A stretch of DNA of 64,000 nt. It comes from Eutreptiella sp. 'Long Island Sound 2002' (Eukaryota > Euglenozoa > Euglenophyceae > Eutreptiales > Eutreptiaceae). Where the stretch lies: assembly GCA_964036045.1 (NCBI GenBank), contig OZ038380.1, positions 9,447,913 through 9,511,912 on the forward strand, read 5' to 3'. Below, piece after piece: positions 25,832 through 38,056 of this stretch. Within the stretch, counting starts at the first letter, position 1; every line of letters starts with the position of its first letter. Under the pieces are notes generated by a model that saw nothing but the letters and a program-made list of their open reading frames with translations, ran no database searches and was not told the origin of the DNA. The translations under genes were made by a program, and so were the position numbers.

Positions 25832-25930
25832 CATGGCCAAGACCGAGCCAGTTTTGGGGCACAGTGGCCACAATGTGGGGCACAAACAGTGAGTGCAGCA
25901 TTGCCGCAAAAAACACATGGTGAGACCCCA

Positions 25931-25935
25931 GTTTG
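25931..25935 (+). other. First indel in the array: 1-bp deletion
   Basis: CAGTTTTGTG is shortened to CAGTTTGTG. This is the first phase change in the window; the preceding 165 monomers keep exact 156-bp spacing. Downstream monomer starts shift by -1 (26520 instead of 26521). Confidence 0.95.
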
Positions 25936-26779
25936 TGTGCAATAATGATTTACCACAGTCCAACCATGACTTCGGCACAAAGGGTGCATGGCCAAGACCG
26001 AGCCAGTTTTGGACCATTGTGACCACAATGTGGGGCACAAACAGTGAGTGCAGTATTGCCGCAAAAAACACATGGTGAGACCAAAATTTTGTGTGTAATA
26101 ATGATTTACCACAGTCCAACCATGACTTCTGCACAAAGGCTGCATGGCCAAGACCGAGCCAGTTTTGGACCATTGTGACCACAATGTGGGGCACAAACAG
26201 TGAGTGCAGCATTGCCGCAAAAAACACATGGTGAGACCCCAGTTTTGTGTGCAATAATGATTTACCACAGTCCAACCATGACTTCTGCACAAAGGCTGCA
26301 TGGCCAAGACCGAGCCAGTTTTGGGGCACAGTGGCCACAATGTGGGGCACAAACAGTGAGTGCAGCATTGCCGCAAAAAACACATGGTTAGATCCCAGTT
26401 TTGTGTGTAATAATGATTTACCACAGTCCAACCATGACTTCTGCACAAAGGCTGCATGGCCAAGACCGAGCCAGTTTTGGGGCATTGTGACCACAATGTG
26501 GGGCACAAACTGTGAGTGCAGCATTGCCGCAAAAAACACATGGTGAGACCCCAGTTTTGTGTGTAATAATGATTTACCACAGTCCAATCATGACTTCTGC
26601 ACAAAGGCTGCATGGCCAAGACCGAGCCAGTGTTGGGGCACAGTGGCCACAATGTGGGGCACAAACAGTGAGTGCAGCATTGCCGCAAAAAACACATGGT
26701 TAGACCCCAGTTTTGTGTGCAATAATGATTTACCACAGTCCAATCATGACTTCTGCACAAAGGATGCATGGCCAAGACC

Positions 26780-29700
26780 GAGCCAGTTTTGGGGCACAGT
26801 GGCCACAATGTGGGGCACAAACTGTGAGTGCAGCATTGCCGCAAAAAACACATGGTGAGACCCCAGTTTTGTGTGTAATAATGATTTACCACAGTCCAAT
26901 CATGACTTCTGCACAAAGGATGCATGGCCAAGACCGAGCCAGTTTTGGGGCACAGTGGCCACAATGTGGGGCACAAACTGTGAGTGCAGCATTGCCGCAA
27001 AAAGCACATGGTGAGACCCCAGTTTTGTGTGTAATAATGACTTACCACAGTCCAACCATGACTTCTGCAAAAAGGCTGCATGGCCAAGACCGAGCCAGTT
27101 TTGGAGCATTGTGACCACAATGTGGGGCACAAACTGTGAGTGCAGCATTGCCGCAAAAAACACATGGTTAGACCCCAGTTTGGTGTGTAATAATGATTTA
27201 CCACAGTCCAATCATGACTTCTGCACAAAGGCTGCATGGCCAAGACCGAGCCAGCTTTGGGGCACAGTGGCCACAATGTGGGGCACAAACAGTGAGTGCA
27301 GCATTGCCGCAAAAAACACATGGTTAGATCCCAGTTTTGTGTGCAATAATGATTTACCACAGTCCAACCATGACTTCTGCACAAAGGATGCATGGCCAAG
27401 ACCGAGCCAGTTTTGGAGCATTGTGACCACAATGTGGGGCACAAACAGTGAGTGCAGCATTGCCGCAAAAAACACATGGTGAGACCCCAGTTTTGTGTGT
27501 AATAATGATTTACCACAGTCCAATCATGACTTCTGCACAAAGGCTGCATGGCCAAGACCGAGCCAGTGATGGGGCACAGTGGCCACAATGTGGGGCACAA
27601 ACAGTGAGTGCAGCATTGCCGCAAAAAACACATGGTTAGACCCCAGTTTTGTGTGCAATAATGATTTACCACAGTCCAATCATGACTTCTGCACAAAGGC
27701 TGCATGGCCAAGACCGAGCCAGTGTTGGGGCACAGTGGCCACAATGTGGGGCACAAACTGTGAGTGCAGCATTGCCGCAAAAAACACATGGTGAGACCCC
27801 AGTCTTGTGTGCAATAATGATTCACCACAGTCCAACCATGACTTCTGCACAAAGGCTGCATGGCCAAGACCAAGCCATTTTTGGACCATTGTGACCACAA
27901 TGTGGGGCACAAACAGTGAGTGCAGCATTGCCGCAAAAAACACATGGTGAGACCCCAGTTTTGTGTGTAATAATGATTTACCACAGTCCAACCATGACTT
28001 CTGCACAAAGGCTGCATGGCCAAGACCGAGCCAGTTTTGGGGCACAGTGGCCACAATGTGGGGCACAAACAGTGAGTGCAGCATTGCCGCAAAAAACACA
28101 TGGTTAGATCCCAGTTTTGTGTGCAATAATGATTTACCACAGTCCAACCATGACTTCTGCACAAAGGATGCATGGCCAAGGTCGAGCCAGTTTTGGACCA
28201 TTGTGACCACAATGTGGGGCACAAACAGTGAGTGCAGCATTGCCGCAAAAAGCACATGGTGAGACCCCAGTTTTGTGTGCAATAATGATTTACCACAGTC
28301 CAACCATGACTTCTGCACAAAGGCTGCATGGCCAAGACCGAGCCAGTTTTGGAGCATTGTGACCACAATGTGGGGCACAAACTGTGAGTGCAGCATTGCC
28401 GCAAAAAACATATGGTGAGACCCCAGTTTTGTGTGTAATAATGATTTACCACAGTCCAACCATGACTTCTGCACAAAGGCTGCATGGCCAAGACCGAGCC
28501 AGTTTTGGGGCATTGTGACCACAATGTGGGGCACAAACTGTGAGTGCAGCATTGCCGCAAAAAACACATGGTGAGACCCCAGTTTTGTGTGTGATAATGA
28601 TTTACCACAGTCCAATCATGACTTCTGCACAAAGGCTGCATGGCCAAGACCGAGCCAGTGTTGGGGCACAGTGGCCACAATGTGGGGCACAAACAGTGAG
28701 TGCAGCATTGCCGCAAAAAACACATGGTTAGACCCCAGTTTTGTGTGCAATAATGATTTACCACAGTCCAACCATGACTTCGGCACAAAGGCTGCATGGC
28801 CAAGACCGAGCCAGTTTTGGACCATTGTGACCACAATGTGGGGCACAGACAGTGAGTGCAGTATTGCCGCAAAAAACACATGGTGAGACCAAAATTTTGT
28901 GTGTAATAATGATTTACCACAGTCCAACTATGACTTCTGCACAAAGGCTGCATGGCCAAGACCGAGCCAGTTTTGGACCATTGTGACCACAATGTGGGGC
29001 ACAAACAGTGAGTGCAGCATTGCCGCAAAAAACACATGGTGAGACCCCAGTTTTGTGTGCAATAATGATTTACCACAGTCCAACCATGACTTCTGCACAA
29101 AGGCTGCATGGCCAAGACCGGGCCAGTTTTGGGGCACAGTGGCCACAATGTGGGGCACAAACAGTGAGTGCAGCATTGCCGCAAAAAACACATGGTTAGA
29201 TCCCAGTTTTGTGTGCAATAATGATTTACCACAGTCCAACCATGACTTCTGCACAAAGGATGCATGGCCAAGACCGAGCCAGTTTTGGAGCATTGTGACC
29301 ACAATGTGGGGCACAAACAGTGAGTGCAGCATTGCCGCAAAAAACACATGGTGAGACCCCAGTTTTGTGTGCAATAATGATTTACCACAGTCCAACCATG
29401 ACTTCGGCACAAAGGCTGCATGGCCAAGACCGAGCCAGTTTTGGACCATTGTGACCACAATGTGGGGCACAAACAGTGAGTGCAGTATTGCCGCAAAAAA
29501 CACATGGTGAGACCCAAATTTTGCGTGTAATAATGATTTACCACAGTCCAACCATGACTTCTGCACAAAGGCTGCATGGCCAAGACCGAGCCAGTCTTGG
29601 AGCATTGTGACCACAATGTGGGGCACAAACAGTGAGTGCAGCATTGCCGCAAAAAACACATGGTTAGACCCCAGTTTTGTGTGTAATAATGATTTACCAC

Positions 29701-29899
29701 AGTCCAACCATTACTTCTGCACAAAGGCTGCATGGCCAAGACCGAGCCAGTCTTGGAGCATTGTGACCACAATGTGGGGCACAAACAGTGAGTGCAGCAT
29801 TGCCGCAAAAAACACATGGTTAGACCCCAGTTTTGTGTGCAATAATGATTTACCACAGTCCAACCATGACTTTTGCACAAAGGCTGCATGGCCAAGACC
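26780..29899 (+). repeat. 3120-bp (20-mer) HOR, copy 1
   Basis: This segment matches the next block at +3120 bp in its first part (26780 to about 27500) and at +3432 bp afterwards. Shared rare variants include GACCAAAATTTTG (about 28888 and 32320), GACCCAAATTTTGCG (about 29513 and 32945), CCAAGGTCGAGCC, CCAAGACCAAGCCATTTTT, ATGACTTCGGCAC and ATGACTTTTGCAC. Confidence 0.8.
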
Positions 29900-32800
29900 G
29901 AGCCAGTTTTGGGGCACAGTGGCCACAATGTGGGGCACAAACTGTGAGTGCAGCATTGCCGCAAAAAACACATGGTGAGACCCCAGTTTTGTGTGTAATA
30001 ATGATTTACCACAGTCCAATCATGACTTCTGCACAAAGGATGCATGGCCAAGACCGAGCCAGTTTTGGGGCACAGTGGCCACAATGTGGGGCACAAACTG
30101 TGAGTGCAGCATTGCCGCAAAAAGCACATGGTGAGACCCCAGTTTTGTGTGTAATAATGATTTACCACAGTCCAACCATGACTTCTGCACAAAGGCTGCA
30201 TGGCCAAGACCGAGCCAGTTTTGGAGCATTGTGACCACAATGTGGGGCACAAACTGTGAGTGCAGCATTGCCGCAAAAAACACATGGTTAGACCCCAGTT
30301 TTGTGTGTAATAATGATTTACCACAGTCCAATCATGACTTCTGCACAAAGGCTGCATGGCCAAGACCGAGCCAGCTTTGGGGCACAGTGGCCACAATGTG
30401 GGGCACAAACAGTGAGTGCAGCATTGCCGCAAAAAACACATGGTTAGATCCCAGTTTTGTGTGCAATAATGATTTACCACAGTCCAACCATGACTTCTGC
30501 ACAAAGGATGCATGGCCAAGACCGAGCCAGTTTTGGAGCATTGTGACCACAATGTGGGGCACAAACAGTGAGTGCAGCATTGCCGCAAAAAACACATGGT
30601 GAGACCCCAGTTTTGTGTGTAATAATGATTTACCACAGTCCAACCATGACTTCTGCACAAAGGCTGCATGGCCAAGACCGAGCCAGTTTTGGGGCACAGT
30701 GGCCACAATGTGGGGCACAAACAGTGAGTGCAGCATTGCCGCATAAAACACATGGTTAGATCCCAGTTTTGTGTGCAATAATGATTTACCACAGTCCAAC
30801 CATGACTTCTGCACAAAGGATGCATGGCCAAGGTCGAGCCAGTTTTGGACCATTGTGACCACAATGTGGGGCACAAACAGTGAGTGCAGCATTGCCGCAA
30901 AAAACACATGGTTAGATCCCAGTTTTGTGTGTAATAATGATTTACCACAGTCCAATCATGACTTCTGCACAAAGGCTGCATGGCCAAGACCGAGCCAGTG
31001 TTGGGGCACAGTGGCCACAATGTGGGGCACAAACAGTGAGTGCAGCATTGCCGCAAAAAACACATGGTTAGACCCCAGTTTTGTGTGCAATAATGATTTA
31101 CCACAGTCCAATCATGACTTCTGCACAAAGGCTGCATGGCCAAGACCGAGCCAGTGTTGGGGCACAGTGGCCACAATGTGGGGCACAAACTGTGAGTGCA
31201 GCATTGCCGCAAAAAACACATGGTGAGACCCCAGTCTTGTGTGCAATAATGATTCACCACAGTCCAACCATGACTTCTGCACAAAGGCTGCATGGCCAAG
31301 ACCAAGCCATTTTTGGACCATTGTGACCACAATGTGGGGCACAAACAGTGAGTGCAGCATTGCCGCAAAAAACACATGGTGAGACCCCAGTTTTGTGTGT
31401 AATAATGATTTACCACAGTCCAACCATGACTTCTGCACAAAGGCTGCATGGCCAAGACCGAGCCAGTTTTGGGGCACAGTGGCCACAATGTGGGGCACAA
31501 ACAGTGAGTGCAGCATTGCCGCATAAAACACATGGTTAGATCCCAGTTTTGTGTGCAATAATGATTTACCACAGTCCAACCATGACTTCTGCACAAAGGA
31601 TGCATGGCCAAGGTCGAGCCAGTTTTGGACCATTGTGACCACAATGTGGGGCACAAACAGTGAGTGCAGCATTGCCGCAAAAAACACATGGTTAGATCCC
31701 AGTTTTGTGTGCAATAATGATTTACCACAGTCCAACCATGACTTCTGCACAAAGGCTGCATGGCCAAGACCAAGCCATTTTTGGACCATTGTGACCACAA
31801 TGTGGGGCACAAACTGTGAGTGCAGCATTGCCGCAAAAAACACATGGTGAGACCCCAGTTTTGTGTGTAATAATGATTTACCACAGTCCAACCATGACTT
31901 CTGCACAAAGGCTGCATGGCCAAGACCGAGCCAGTTTTGGGGCATTGTGACCACAATGTGGGGCACAAACTGTGAGTGCAGCATTGCCGCAAAAAACACA
32001 TGGTGAGACCCCAGTTTTGTGTGTAATAATGATTTACCACAGTCCAATCATGACTTCTGCACAAAGGCTGCATGGCCAAGACCGAGCCAGTGTTGGGGCA
32101 CAGTGGCCACAATGTGGGGCACAAACAGTGAGTGCAGCATTGCCGCAAAAAACACATGGTTAGACCCCAGTTTTGTGTGCAATAATGATTTACCACAGTC
32201 CAACCATGACTTCGGCACAAAGGCTGCATGGCCAAGACCGAGCCAGTTTTGGAGCATTGTGACCACAATGTGGGGCACAGACAGTGAGTGCAGTATTGCC
32301 GCAAAAAACACATGGTGAGACCAAAATTTTGTGTGTAATAATGATTTACCACAGTCCAACCATGACTTCCGCACAAAGGCTGCATGGCCAAGACCGAGCC
32401 AGTTTTGGACCATTGTGACCACAATGTGGGGCACAAACAGTGAGTGCAGCATTGCCGCAAAAAACACATGGTGAGACCCCAGTTTTGTGTGCAATAATGA
32501 TTTACCACAGTCCAACCATGACTTCTGCACAAAGGCTGCATGGCCAAGACCGGGCCAGTTTTGGGGCACAGTGGCCACAATGTGGGGCACAAACAGTGAG
32601 TGCAGCATTGCCGCAAAAAACACATGGTTAGATCCCAGTTTTGTGTGCAATAATGATTTACCACAGTCCAACCATGACTTCTGCACAAAGGATGCATGGC
32701 CAAGACCGAGCCAGTTTTGGAGCATTGTGACCACAATGTGGGGCACAAACAGTGAGTGCAGCATTGCCGCAAAAAACACATGGTGAGACCCCAGTTTTGT

Positions 32801-33331
32801 GTGCAATAATGATTTACCACAGTCCAACCATGACTTCGGCACAAAGGCTGCATGGCCAAGACCGAGCCAGTTTTGGACCATTGTGACCACAATGTGGGGC
32901 ACAAACAGTGAGTGCAGTATTGCCGCAAAAAACACATGGTGAGACCCAAATTTTGCGTGTAATAATGATTTACCACAGTCCAACCATGACTTCTGCACAA
33001 AGGCTGCATGGCCAAGACCGAGCCAGTCTTGGAGCATTGTGACCACAATGTGGGGCACAAACAGTGAGTGCAGCATTGCCGCAAAAAACACATGGTTAGA
33101 CCCCAGTTTTGTGTGTAATAATGATTTACCACAGTCCAACCATTACTTCTGCACAAAGGCTGCATGGCCAAGACCGAGCCAGTCTTGGAGCATTGTGACC
33201 ACAATGTGGGGCACAAACAGTGAGTGCAGCATTGCCGCAAAAAACACATGGTTAGACCCCAGTTTTGTGTGCAATAATGATTTACCACAGTCCAACCATG
33301 ACTTTTGCACAAAGGCTGCATGGCCAAGACC
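29900..33331 (+). repeat. 3432-bp (22-mer) HOR, copy 2
   Basis: This is the second copy of the preceding HOR with two extra monomers, inserted between about 30600 and 30950. The insert contains GCATAAAACACATGG and CCAAGGTCGAGCC monomers that duplicate those at 31345-31720. The change of offset from +3120 to +3432 is exactly 312 bp, or two monomers. Confidence 0.8.
30565..30940 (+). repeat. Inserted segment duplicated 780 bp downstream
   Basis: This segment is repeated at 31345-31720. Both carry the otherwise rare GCATAAAACACATGG (TGCCGCATAAAAC for TGCCGCAAAAAAC) followed by the CCAAGGTCGAGCC monomer with GGACCATTGTGACC. It accounts for the two extra monomers in the 22-mer copy. Confidence 0.75.
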
Positions 33332-35250
33332 GAGCCAGTTTTGGGGCAGAGTGGCCACAACGTGGGGCACAAACTGTGAGTGCAGCATTGCCGCAAAAAA
33401 CACATGGTGAGACCCCAGTTTTGTGTGTAACAATGATTTACCACAGTCCAACCATGACTTCTGCACAAAGGCTGCATGGCCAAGACCGAGCCAGTTTTGG
33501 GGCACAGTGGCCACAATGTGGGGCAAAAACTGTGAGTGCAGCATTGCCGCAAAAAACACATGGTGAGATCCCAGTTCTGTGTGCAATAGAGATTTACCAC
33601 AGTCCAATCATGACTTCTGCACAAAGGCTGCATGGCCAAGACCGAGCCAGCTTTGGAGCATTGTGACCACAATGTGGGGCACAAACTGTGAGTGCAGCAT
33701 TGCCGCAAAAAACACACGGTGAGACCCCAGTTTTGTGTGTAATAATGATTTACCACAGTCCAACCATGACTTCTGCACAAAGGCTGCATGGCCAAGACCG
33801 AGCCAGTTTTGGGGCACAGTGGCCACAATGTGGGGCACAAACTGTGAGTGCAGCATTGCCGCAAAAAACAGATGGTGAGACCCCAGTTTTGTGTGTAAGA
33901 ATGATTTACCACAGTCCAACCATGACTTCTGCACAAAGGCTGCATGGCCAAGACCGAGGCAGTCTTGGACCATTGTGACCACAATGTGGGGCACAAATAG
34001 TGAGTGCAGCATTGCCGCAAAAAAAACATGGTCAGAACCCTGTTTTGTGTGTAATAATGATTTACCACAGTCCAACCATGACTTCTGCACAAAGGCTGCA
34101 TGGCCAAGACCGAGCCAGTTTTGGGGCACAGTGGCCACAATGTGGGGCACAAACTGTGAGTGCAGCATTGCCGCAAAAAGCACATGGTTAGACCCCAGTT
34201 TTGTGTGCAATAATGATTTACCACAGTCCAACCATGACTTCTGCACAAAGGATGCATGGCCAAGACCGAGCCAGTTTTGGGGCACAGTGGCCACAATGTG
34301 GGGCACAAACAGTGAGTGTAGCATTGCCGCAAAAAACACATGGTGAGACCCCAGTTTTGTGCGTAATAATGATTTACCACAGTCCAATCATGACTTCTGC
34401 ACAAAGGCTGCATGGCCAAGACCGAGCCAGTTTTGGAGCATTGTGACCACAATGTGGGGCACAAACTGTGAGTGCAGCATTGCCGCAAAAAACACATGGT
34501 TAGACCCCAGTTTTGTGTGCAATAATGATTTACCACAGTCCAATCATGACTTCTGCACAAAGGCTGCATGGCCAAGACCGAGCCAGTTTTGGAGCATTGT
34601 GACCACAATGTGGGGCACAAACTGTGAGTGCAGCATTGCCGCAAAAAACACATGGTTAGACCCCAGTTTTGTGTGCAATAATGATTTACCACAGTCCAAT
34701 CATGACTTCTGCACAAAGGCTGCATGGCCAAGACCGAGCCAGTTTTGGAGCATTGTGACCACAATGTGGCGCACAAACTGTGAGTGCAGCATTGCCGCAA
34801 AAAACACATGGTGAGACCCCAGTTTTGTGTGTAATAATGATTTACCACAGTCCAACCATGACTTCTGCACGAAGGCTGCGTGGCCAAGACCGAGCCAGTT
34901 TTGGGGCACAGTGGCCACAATGTGGGGCACAAACTGTGAGTGCAGCATTGCCGAAAAAAACACATGGTGAGACCCCAGTTTTGTGTGTAATAATGATTTA
35001 CCACAGTCCAACCATGACTTCTGCACAAAGGCTGCATGGCCAAGACCGAGCCAGTTTTGGAGCATTGTGACCACAATGTGGGGCACAAACAGTGAGTGCA
35101 GCATTGCCGCAAAAAGCACATGGTTAGACCCCAGTTTTGTGTGCAATAATGATTTACCACAGTCCAACCATGACTTCTGCACAAAGGCTGCATGGCCAAG
35201 ACCGAGCCAGTTTTGGGGCACAGTGGCCACAATGTGGGGCACAATCAGTG
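33332..35250 (+). repeat. Satellite segment with no close HOR partner upstream in the window
   Basis: This segment is made of ordinary 156-bp monomers. It includes private variants such as GAGCATTGCC in successive type B monomers (34430-34780), CACGAAGGCTGCG (34869), TGCCGAAAAAAAC (about 34951) and AAAAAAAACATGGTCAG (about 34019). Part of it (about 34700-35070) recurs at +2962 bp (19 monomers minus 2 bp) at 37662-38032. Confidence 0.65.
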
Positions 35251-36850
35251 AGTGTAGCATTGCCGCAAAAAGCACATGGTGAGACCCCAGTTTTGTGCGT
35301 AATAATGATTTACCACAGTCCAATCATGACTTCTGCACAAAGGCTGCACGGCCAAGACCGAGCCAGTTTTGGGGCACAGTGGCCACAATGTGGGGCGCAA
35401 ACTGTGAGTGCAGCATTGCCGCAAAAAACACATGGTGAGACCCCAGTTTTGTGTGTAATAATGATTTACCACAGTCGAATCATGACTTCTGCACAAAGGC
35501 TGCATGGCCAAGACCGAGCCAGTTTTGGGGCACAGTGGCCACAATGTGGGGCACAAACTGTGAGTGCAGCATTGCCGCAAAAAACACATGGTTAGACCCC
35601 AGTTTTGTGTGCAATAATGATTTACCACAGTCCAATCATGACTTCTGCACAAAGGCTGCGTGGCCAAGACCGAGCCAGTTTTGGGGCACAGTGGCCACAA
35701 TGTGGGGCACAAACAGTGAGTGCAGCATTGCCGCAAAAGACACATGGTGAGACCCCTGTTTTGTGTGCAATAATGATTTACCACAGTCCAACCATGACTT
35801 CTGCACAAAGGCTGCATGGCCAAGACCGAGCCAGTTTTGGGGCACAGTGGCCACAATGTGGGGCACAAACAGTGAGTGCAGCATTGCCGCAAAAAACACA
35901 TGGTGAGACCCCAGTTTTGTGTGCAATAATGATTTACCACAGTCCAACCATGATTTCTGCACAAAGGCTGCATGGCCAAGACCGAGCCAGTTTTGGAGCA
36001 TTGTGGCCACAATGTGGGGCACAAACTGTGAGTGCAGCATTGCCGCAAAAAACACATGGTGTGACCCCAGTTTTGTGTGCAATAATGATTTACCACAGTC
36101 CAACCATGACTTCTGCACAAAGGCTGCATTGCCAAGACCGAGCCAGTTTTGGGGCACAGTGGCCAAAATGTGGGGCACAAACTGTGAGTGCAGCATTGCC
36201 GCAAAAAACACATGGCGAGACCCCAGTTTTGTGTGTAATAATGATTTACCACAGTCCAATCATGACTTCTGCACAAATGCTGCATGGCCAAGACCGAGCC
36301 AGTTTTGGAGCATTGTGACCACAACGTGGGGCACAAACAGTGAGTGCAGCAATGCCGCAAAAAACACATGGTGAGACCCCAGTTTTGTGTGCAATAATGA
36401 TTTACCACAGTCCAATCATGACTTCTGCACAAAGGCTGCATGGCCAAGACCGAGCCAGTTTTGGGGCACAGTGGCCACAATGTGGGGCACAAACTGTGAG
36501 TGCAGCATTGCCGGGAAAAACACATGGTGAGACCCCAGTTGTGTATGCAATAATGATTTACCACAGTCCAACCATGACTTCTGCACAAAGGCTGCATGGC
36601 CAAGACCGAGCCAGTTTTGGGGCACAGTGGCCACAATGTGGGGCACAAACAGTGAGTGCAGCATTGCCGCAAAAGAAACATGGTGAAACCCCAGTTGTGT
36701 GCAATAATGATTTACCACAGTCCAACCATGACTTCTGCACAAAGGCTGCATGGCCAAGACCGAGCCAGTTTTGGGGCACAGTGGCCACAATGTGCGGCAC
36801 AAACAGTGAGTGCAGCATTGCCGCAAAAAACACATGGTGAGACCCCAGTT
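35251..36850 (+). repeat. Segment repeated at +2806 bp, copy 1
   Basis: About 1.6 kb matches 38057-39655 at +2806 bp, that is 18 monomers minus 2 bp. Shared rare variants are GGGGCGCAAAC, CAGTCGAATCATG, GGTGTGACCCC, GCTGCATTGCC, CACATGGCGAGACC, CAAATGCTGCATGG, AGCAATGCCGC, TTGCCGGGAAAAAC and AAAAGAAACATGG. The 2-bp shortfall comes from one deletion at 36691. Confidence 0.8.
36691..36700 (+). other. 2-bp deletion, lineage copy 1
   Basis: CCAGTTTTGTGTG is shortened to CCAGTTGTGTG in a monomer that also has AAAAGAAACATGG instead of AAAAAACACATGG. Monomer phase moves by -2 here. The pair of changes is diagnostic of one lineage found four times. Confidence 0.95.
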
Positions 36851-38056
36851 TTGTGTGCAATAATGATTTACCACAGTCCAACCATGATTTCTGCACAAAG
36901 GCTGCATGGCCAAGACCGAGCCAGTTTTAGAGCATTGTGACCACAATGTGGGGCACAAACTGTGAGTGCAGCATTGCCGCAAAAAACACATGGTGAGGCC
37001 CCAGTTTTGTGTGTAATAATGATTTACCACAGTCCAATCATGACTTCTGCACAAAGGCTGCATGGCCAAGACCGAGCCAGTTTTGGGGCACAGTGGCCAC
37101 AATGTGGGGCACAAACAGTGAGTGCAGCAATGCCGCAAAAAACACATGCTGAGACCCCAGTTTTGTGTGCAATAATGATTTACCACAGTCCAATCATGAC
37201 TTCTGCACAAAGGCTGCATGGCCAAGACCGAGCCAGTATTGGGGCACAGTGGCCACAATGTGGGGCACAAACTGTGAGTGCAGCATTGCCGGGAAAAACA
37301 CATGGTGAGACCCCAGTTGTGTGTGCAATAATGATTTACCACAGTCCAACCATGACTTCTGCACAAAGGCTGCATTACCAAGACCGAGCCAGTTTTGGGG
37401 CACAGTGGCCACAATGTGGGGCACAAACAGTGAGTGCAGTATTGCCGCAAAAAACACATGGTGAGACCCCAGTTTTGTGTGCAATAATGATTTACCACAG
37501 TCCAACCATGATTTCTGCACAAAGGCTGCATGGCCAAGACCGAGCCAGTTTTGGAGCATTGTGACCACAATGTGGGGCACAAACTGTGAGTGCAGGATTG
37601 CCGCAAAAAACACATGGTTAGACCCCAGTTTTGTGTGCAATAATGATTTACCACAGTCCAATCATGACTTCTGCACAAAGGCTGCATGGCCAAGACCGAG
37701 CCAGTTTTGGAGCATTGTGACCACAATGTGGGGCACAAACTGTGAGTGCAGCATTGCCGCAAAAAACACATGGTGAGACCCCAGTTTTGTGTGTAATAAT
37801 GATTTACCACAGTCCAACCATGACTTCTGCACGAAGGCTGCGTGGCCAAGACCGAGCCAGTTTTGGGGCACAGTGGCCACAATGTGGGGCACAAACTGTG
37901 AGTGCAGCATTGCCGAAAAAAACACATGGTGAGACCCCAGTTTTGTGTGTAATAATGATTTACCACAGTCCAACCATGACTTCTGCACAAAGGCTGCATG
38001 GCCAAGACCGAGCCAGTTTTGGAGCATTGTGACCACAATGTGGGGCACAAACAGTG

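Larger units (their letters stand above)
22656..25900 (+). repeat. Monomer family marked by AAAGGATGCATGG and AAAAAGCACATGG
   Basis: From here many monomers carry GGATGCATGG in place of GGCTGCATGG, AAAAAGCACATGG in place of AAAAAACACATGG, and CCAGTGTTGGGG. A precursor of the block occurs at about 17046-17400 and matches 22662-23000 at +5616 bp (36 monomers). The same markers continue at intervals to about 34250. Confidence 0.75.

Noticed and set aside
25893-26078. Gene boundary near 25.9 kb, where open frames start and end on both strands
   Set aside because: The change is explained fully by the 1-bp deletion at 25931, which shifts the reading frames of the same satellite.
13121-26587. Open frame of 4488 codons on the minus strand as a giant protein gene
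   Set aside because: It is 52-residue periodic, exactly the 156-bp satellite. It runs through a frameshift only because two minus frames happen to lack stops. Common variants are amino-acid changing and there is no promoter, intron or unique end. It is a by-product of the repeat.
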